DNA from: Gonatopus flavifemur
Lineage: Eukaryota > Arthropoda > Insecta > Hymenoptera > Dryinidae
Assembly (NCBI GenBank): GCA_018340375.1
Contig: JAFFJZ010000013.1
Coordinates: 3,636,501 to 3,700,500, forward strand
Length of the DNA stretch: 64,000 nt
Direction of reading: 5' to 3'
The position numbers and the translations under genes were made by a program. A model generated the notes under the pieces. The model saw nothing but the letters and a program-made list of their open reading frames with translations, made no database searches and was not told the origin of the DNA. Of this stretch, positions 59,400 through 64,000 are shown piece by piece (position 1 is the first letter of the stretch; the number at the start of each line of letters is the position of its first letter).

Positions 59400-61320
59400 T
59401 CAAAAGATAAGGAAAACACTGTACGTCTGGGAGATTACTCCGAACGATATTCTTCTAATTGCTTGTCTTTTGTGAGGTTCATTTGACTCTCTCTGCAAGT
59501 TCCAACAATAGTCTGCTAGCATATTTTTACCCCAAACTCCTTGATACCTTACTTCAAATTCTCTTAGATCCTGGTGCATCCTCTCACCTTGCTCTTCGCT
59601 GAAGTCCCCTAAGTTTTCGGGGAAGTAATCGATATGAGGGTGCGAAAAGTTGGGTTTCAGATTCATAAGACATCCAACTTCTTTAAAGTCATTCAACATT
59701 CTAGAAACAATATCTTTATAACCAAGATCTTTGTTATTCCCTAAAAATTTTTTCGTCACTTCTCTGAAACTTTGCCATGCAGCTTTTTCTTCATCGGTCA
59801 TCAGTCCTTCAAATTCCTCATTTTTTAGCATCTCTCTTATCTGAGGTCCCGTGAAAACACCCTCATTTATTTCAGCTTCAGAAAGCGATGGAAAGATTTG
59901 GAAGATATGCATGAAAGCATCGCTTTGATTATTGCGCATTGCTTTAACAAATTGCTTCGCAAGATCTAATTTGATGTGCAATGGCGGTAGAAGAACCTTT
60001 TGTGTGGGTATCAAACTTTCTTCCAAAACATTTTTGACGCCTGGAGTTAAATTTCTTCTAGGAGGCCAGACTTCTCTCACATAGTGTTCATCTCGAGCTC
60101 GACTATTCCACTCCCAAAGAAAACATGGATATGAAGTGAATCCTTTCTGTAAGCCGAGTATGATGGGACTCATTCCCAAATCACCACAAATATCCCATTT
60201 ATGGTTATCATTTTCAAATTTTTGTAATAAGAGATGCGAATCATGATACTCTTCTTTCATTGAAACAGAATGAGCGACGGGTGAAGGGGCATACAAATTC
60301 CCATTGTAAAGCAAGATAGCTTTCAGACTTCTTATCGAGGAATCTATGAAAAGACGCCAATGACAAGGTCTGTATTCAATGTCAAATTGCTCAACCAAAC
60401 CTCCGATATCACTGCAGTAAATCAAGTTGCTTGTTTTGGTGAAAAACTTTCTGAACGGTTTGTCTCTTGAACGGTGATATGTAACGTGCGTTCCAGAAGC
60501 CAAGCATTTTTTTTCTTCAAGTCTTGACGCCAGAAGTTCGGAACTTTCTTTTGAAAGGCCCATGTCTCGACAAAGATCAGTTGAATCAGCTTGGGCAAAT
60601 TGTTCTTGATTTCTATTGCCCTCATCTTCTGAATCTGATGGAATTTTGTGAGCTCCCATTTCTTCTTCTTTTTCTTCTTCTTCTTCTTTGGATGTATCGG
60701 AGGATTGATCTAGCATTTCAACATTGTCTGATGTATGATCTGCATGAGTTGAAACTTCTTGTTTACTTGTTTCTATATCCATACTACTATCATTAGATTC
60801 ATCATCAATAAATACAGGAAAAGTTACTGATGCTATGTGTGGATAAATGATAAATTTTTTATCATGACGATTATAACCATGTAGATTATTTGAACAAAAG
60901 TAGCAATCTGACGCGTGATTTGATGGCTTTCTCCATTTCATCGGAGAAGAAAATATCTGTCTTTTCTTCTTGTCCAAAATATTGCGGCATCTACGACAGG
61001 AAACTTTTGGAGTGAAGGAATTAGTTCAACAATCAGTTTCGATTGCGAAGCATTCATTATATTTTTTTTTTCAATGTTTCTGAGAATCTGAATTTAATTT
61101 TCGTCGTGTACTGCTCGCAAACAACACAAAAGATGTCCGGACTGTTTTTGCAAGGACTTTGACTTGTCACATTTGACTCCACAGAGGCCAAGTTCCCTAC
61201 CAATGTAGAGCTACGGTCGCATGATGATGACGCCTGCGGGCCCGCTTTTCCACCCTGACCAGCCGCCGATTCTGGGTTTCCGAAGCTCTGTCTCGTAATG
61301 CGTTCCCGTGTGGTTGCCAT
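59400..61320 (-). pseudogene. Transposon-encoded gene, intronless copy (CYFC / RYQG / YCW family)
   Basis: It starts at an ATG at 61320 (MATTRERITRQS) with SPDIFCVVCEQYTTKIKF. In an A-run near 61060 the frame shifts, and one stop follows (near 61025). From about 61015 a 525-codon frame runs to 59400: VSCRRCRNIL, ASDCYFCSNNLHG, an acidic middle (SKEEEEEKEEEMG), YRPCHWRLFIDSSIRSLKAI, TSYPCFLWEWNSRARD, INEGVFTGPQIREM, HPHIDYFPENLGDFSEEQGE and VRYQGVWGKNMLADYCWNLQ. The order matches 29857-31503, but neither intron is present. The biochemical role is unknown to me. Apart from the N-terminal frameshift and stop the copy is well preserved. Confidence 0.75.
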
Positions 61321-61859
61321 GACGTCATGAACGCCGCAGCCCAGGGACTTCACCAGATAGTGAGACAACTCCGTTGCCCACCGTCACCACGTGGAGGTGC
61401 CCTGGGTGCAACCACACGTTGATTCGTTGTTGGAATGCATTGAGATGTATGAACTGTATAACATGAGTATGTGAAGATAAAAATTTTGCGTCTAAAGACC
61501 TTCATCCTGATGTGATGGAACGTCAAGGGAGGGAACCAACACGTTTGATTTTCAACACACTCATACCCCATAACTGTCGCAATTTACTTGCAGGGTTCTC
61601 CACTTGTTCTTGAAATGACCTTGAACCTCGTCTTCTGGGGGTGGAGCGACTTCAGATTCCGATTCGCGGACCTCGGAAACATAGGTACGAATTTTTCAAG
61701 TTTTTCGAATCTTACTTCACATTTTTATCCTGAAAACACTTCGAAGTGACCTTGAAATTATCTTGGATGACCTCTAGGATAGATCCAAAGTGTAAAAAAA
61801 CGCCTGATCCGGATTCAGCAACTTCAAAAACATGTGTATGAATTTTTTCAGGTTTTTTC

Positions 61860-62530
61860 GATGGTTTTTTCTCCACTTGACCTCCAAATGACCTGGATCC
61901 TGATGTGAAGGGGTCATATGAATCCCTTCATCGTGATCAGCGACGTCGACAACATAAAAGTCACCTAATCCAAGAGACTTCGCAACCCAATATCAGACAA
62001 AACATTCAAAAGAAGGATTTGACCTACAGATGACCTCCATATGACCTGCAGATATGACTTTGATTAAAACGTGAGAGTATATCTGGATGTAAAATTTCCC
62101 GCTCGTTCATAATCTGAGGTCAAAAGAAGTATATTTTTCGATTCAGGATGTTTGACCTCCATTTGACTTTGATCCTGATGTGATGGGGTCATATAGACCC
62201 CTTCATCGTGATAAGGGACCTCGAAAACATGAGAGTCACTCAATCCAAGAGACTTCGCAACCTCATATCAGACAAAACATTCAAAAGAAGGATTTGACCT
62301 ACAGATGACCTCCATATGGCTTGCAGATATAACTTTGATGAAAACGTGAGAGTATATCTGGATGTAAAATTCCCCGCTCGTTCATAATCTGGGGTCAAAA
62401 AAATCGTATTCCGCGATTCAAGATGTTTGACCTTCATTTTATCTCGATCCTGACGTGATGGGGTCATATAGACCCCTTCATCGTGATCAGCGACCCCAAA
62501 AACCTATAGATACCCACTTAGTTCCTGGCG
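61860..62530. repeat. Tandem repeat of about 275 bp, two copies plus a part
   Basis: Segments at about 61870-62145 and 62146-62420 match closely (CCTCCATATGACCTGCAGAT at 62036 against CCTCCATATGGCTTGCAGAT 275 bp later; GATGTAAAATTTCCCGCTCG against GATGTAAAATTCCCCGCTCG), and a partial third copy reaches 62490. Words such as GACCTCCA, GGTCAAA and the CCGCTCGTTCATAATCTGGG stretch resemble the AGGTCA-rich subterminal parts of the mariner elements (440-480, 880-930). Confidence 0.8.
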
Positions 62531-62542
62531 ATCCAGCGTAGA

Positions 62543-63034
62543 TCAAATGTTGACCTGTGTAATCAGAGAAGTGAAGAGATCACGAAAGGTGATACAGGAT
62601 GTCAATTTACCGTCAAAGGGCGGAAGCTTAATCGGTGGTAGTTTCGTTTCACTAATTTGACTTATAGGTGTCGCTGTAGCTGTGGACTGGGGAGCGGGGG
62701 TTGATGATCGGTTCTCAGCTTCTGCGAGTGCTTGATTCAAAAAATCGTAGCCTCGGAGATAATTTTCCTCCGCTTTCCCCCCCTGGTTATCCATGAAAGA
62801 TGAAATTGCGTCCTTTTCCTCTTCGGTTGCCGCAGCATTGACATCCGAAATGGCCTGTTGACAGTCTCCCCATTGCGTGTTGAGGAGAGTAAACCGACCT
62901 CGAATAACCATCGTTGTAATCTTCTGCTTACCGATTTTCGAAAAGCGAACAATGGCGTTGCAAATCAGCTCATGCCATCTGTTGAAATCGTCTAAGAAAG
63001 TCTCAACATGAATTGTTTCTCCATGTACAGACAT
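62543..63034 (-). pseudogene. BEL/Pao gag, N-terminal part
   Basis: 163 codons run from an ATG at 63034 (MSVHGETIHVETFLDDFNRW). The helical N-terminal domain has TLLNTQWGDCQQAISDV and EKDAISSFMDNQGGKAEENY. A Pro/Thr/Ser linker leads to KLPPIKLPPFDGK and FRDLFTSLI, the usual BEL gag signature, and the frame ends at the insertion junction. Gag builds the particle that packages element RNA. Confidence 0.8.
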
Positions 63035-63660
63035 CTTTGGAAGATATGATTTGGTTTCAAGTAATCTTTAATGGAGTGAAACCACCCTAGATGCACTACT
63101 TCACTCGAAATACCAAGTTTACCGTCCTTAGGGGTGTCGAGAAAAAATGTTATAAACCAGAATCCGAGTACACTTGTTAACTTCCTTTCCCGTCAAAGAT
63201 TTGCGAACAGTAAGGAAGATGGATTTGAAATCCGATCTCACTTCTTGAGTATAACGAAATTTCACGAGTATTTCGTATGAGAAGATCAGTTGAATAACTC
63301 AGGATAAATTATACAGTTCCGATTGTCGATTCTTGTATGGCAACACGTTATAGAAAAGTTCGACTGAACACGAGAAGCTCGAGTTCTAACGCGTATTGGG
63401 AAACTCGTAAACACTCACTGGGTATTCGAACTATACGATGACTCATGTAATAGGTCGTTGAAAAGAATTGAATAATTTTCACATACACACCAAACGTTGA
63501 ATTTTATTCGGAAATTCTCATGAAATAATATCCAAATAATCGGTGGTGTATATCTGGGTCTGGGGGACACCTACCTGGAACACACAATAAGACGATGGTC
63601 GTCACTCAGTGAACACAGGTTTGGTGGAGCCTGATGGTTGGTTGGTTTGGTTTTGGTTGG
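63035..63660 (-). promoter_or_regulatory. Likely leader/5' LTR region of the BEL element
   Basis: This is the noncoding stretch immediately upstream of gag. Its position is where a BEL leader, primer-binding site and LTR should be. I see no boundary words that I can defend and no second LTR. Confidence 0.3.
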
Positions 63661-63707
63661 AGCTCTGGCCCCCGTCCTCCGAAGGAGGGTCAGTGGGTGA
63701 GGCCAAT

Positions 63708-63983
63708 TCAGATGTCGGCGTGAGTTTGAACTCCTCCGGTTGCAGGCAGAAAGTCAGCTTGGCCACAAAGTTGACGGCCGAGGTGTTTGTCTGCGAAGAC
63801 TGCTGGACACACTGGATTCTCCCCAGCGGAAACCCAGTATTTGTACCAAAGGGAACCCTTTGTACCTCTCGGACGTACTTCCACTTCTATGGGGGTAACT
63901 CCCACTACCGTTGGTTCGCTTGTAGCGATCGGGTACGCGTTACTCGTCGGGCCATAGAGATCAACTACGACACAGGCTGCCAT
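63708..63983 (-). CDS. Unrecognised 91-codon ORF, GC-richer than its surroundings
   Basis: It starts MAACVVVDLYGPTSNAYPIA and includes TPIEVEVRPRGTKGSLWYKY and CGQADFLPATGGVQTHAD. It is GC-rich compared with the rest of the window and protein-like, but no family is recognised. It may belong to another retroelement running off the window edge. Confidence 0.3.
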   Translation of the reverse strand: MAACVVVDLYGPTSNAYPIATSEPTVVGVTPIEVEVRPRGTKGSLWYKYWVSAGENPVCPAVFADKHLGRQLCGQADFLPATGGVQTHADI

Positions 63984-64000
63984 TCAATGGTGTGCAACGA

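Larger units (their letters stand above)
59395..62540 (-). mobile_element. Insertion inside BEL gag carrying a transposon gene and tandem repeats
   Basis: The BEL gag frame is broken at about 62543 and resumes near 59390. The interval holds an intronless transposon-type gene (59400-61320) and, upstream of it, repetitive noncoding sequence (61400-62530) with a 275-bp tandem repeat. No matching inverted repeat is found at the 59400 side, where sequence passes from the gene's C-terminus straight into gag. One end may be deleted. The boundaries are inferred from the gag interruption. Confidence 0.6.
56230..63034 (-). mobile_element. BEL/Pao LTR retrotransposon, split and 3'-truncated
   Basis: On the minus strand: gag N-terminus (63034-62543), an inserted segment (about 62540-59395), gag C-terminus with zinc knuckles, protease, RT and RNase H (59390-56230). 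The integrase is missing, so the 3' side is truncated near 56230. Upstream of the gag start (63035-63660) should lie the leader and 5' LTR, but I could not delimit an LTR without its partner. Many stops and frameshifts make it inactive. Confidence 0.85.

Overview
The window is eukaryotic, AT-rich and almost entirely repetitive. Split spliceosomal-type coding (GT-AG introns at 30294-30482 and 30944-31083), DD41D mariner transposases, a BEL/Pao retrotransposon and CR1/Jockey-like LINEs point to an arthropod, most probably an insect. I cannot name the order from the sequence. No host gene is recognised with confidence; there is one candidate host exon (10928-11078) and a few unrecognised ORFs.

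Layout. 1-672 is the clipped end of a mariner-type element with the N-terminus of its transposase. 685-9169 is a large composite mariner-type element: one arm has been amplified into six full copies plus a partial copy of an 899-bp unit (880-6650), a broken transposase follows (6682-7667, minus), and an inverted single copy of the arm closes it (8105-9169). 9170-15535 is mostly unassigned, with a PHD-like transposon remnant, the candidate exon, and a foldback repeat made of CATATATG modules (13726-14177). 15536-17603 is a nearly intact DD41D mariner with long terminal inverted repeats (TIRs) and one nonsense codon. 18950-20480 is a decayed transposase-like gene (FSDGA and GKGPCDG motifs) with its repetitive flank. 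20770-25600 is LINE copy 1. 25979-27160 is a hairpin MITE derived from mariner. 27732-35460 is a third, different LINE, interrupted by a CACTA-ended DNA transposon (28604-32177) that itself carries a hAT-type MITE. 36240-36740 is a 153-bp tandem repeat, and 36850-40990 is LINE copy 2. 41000-53640 holds small foldback elements, short tandem repeats and unassigned sequence. 53778-54760 is a truncated Tigger/jerky-type transposase. 56230-63034 is a BEL/Pao element split by an insertion (about 59395-62540) that carries an intronless relative of the gene inside the CACTA-ended element.

All three LINEs and the BEL element lie on the minus strand and all are damaged. The whole looks like a nested transposon graveyard, of the sort found in pericentromeric heterochromatin or piRNA clusters. 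The most unusual items are the 899-bp amplification with dense AGGTCA half-sites, two noncoding foldback elements that share a CCCGGGAAAAA frame but carry different short-palindrome cores, and the intron-bearing versus intronless copies of one transposon gene.
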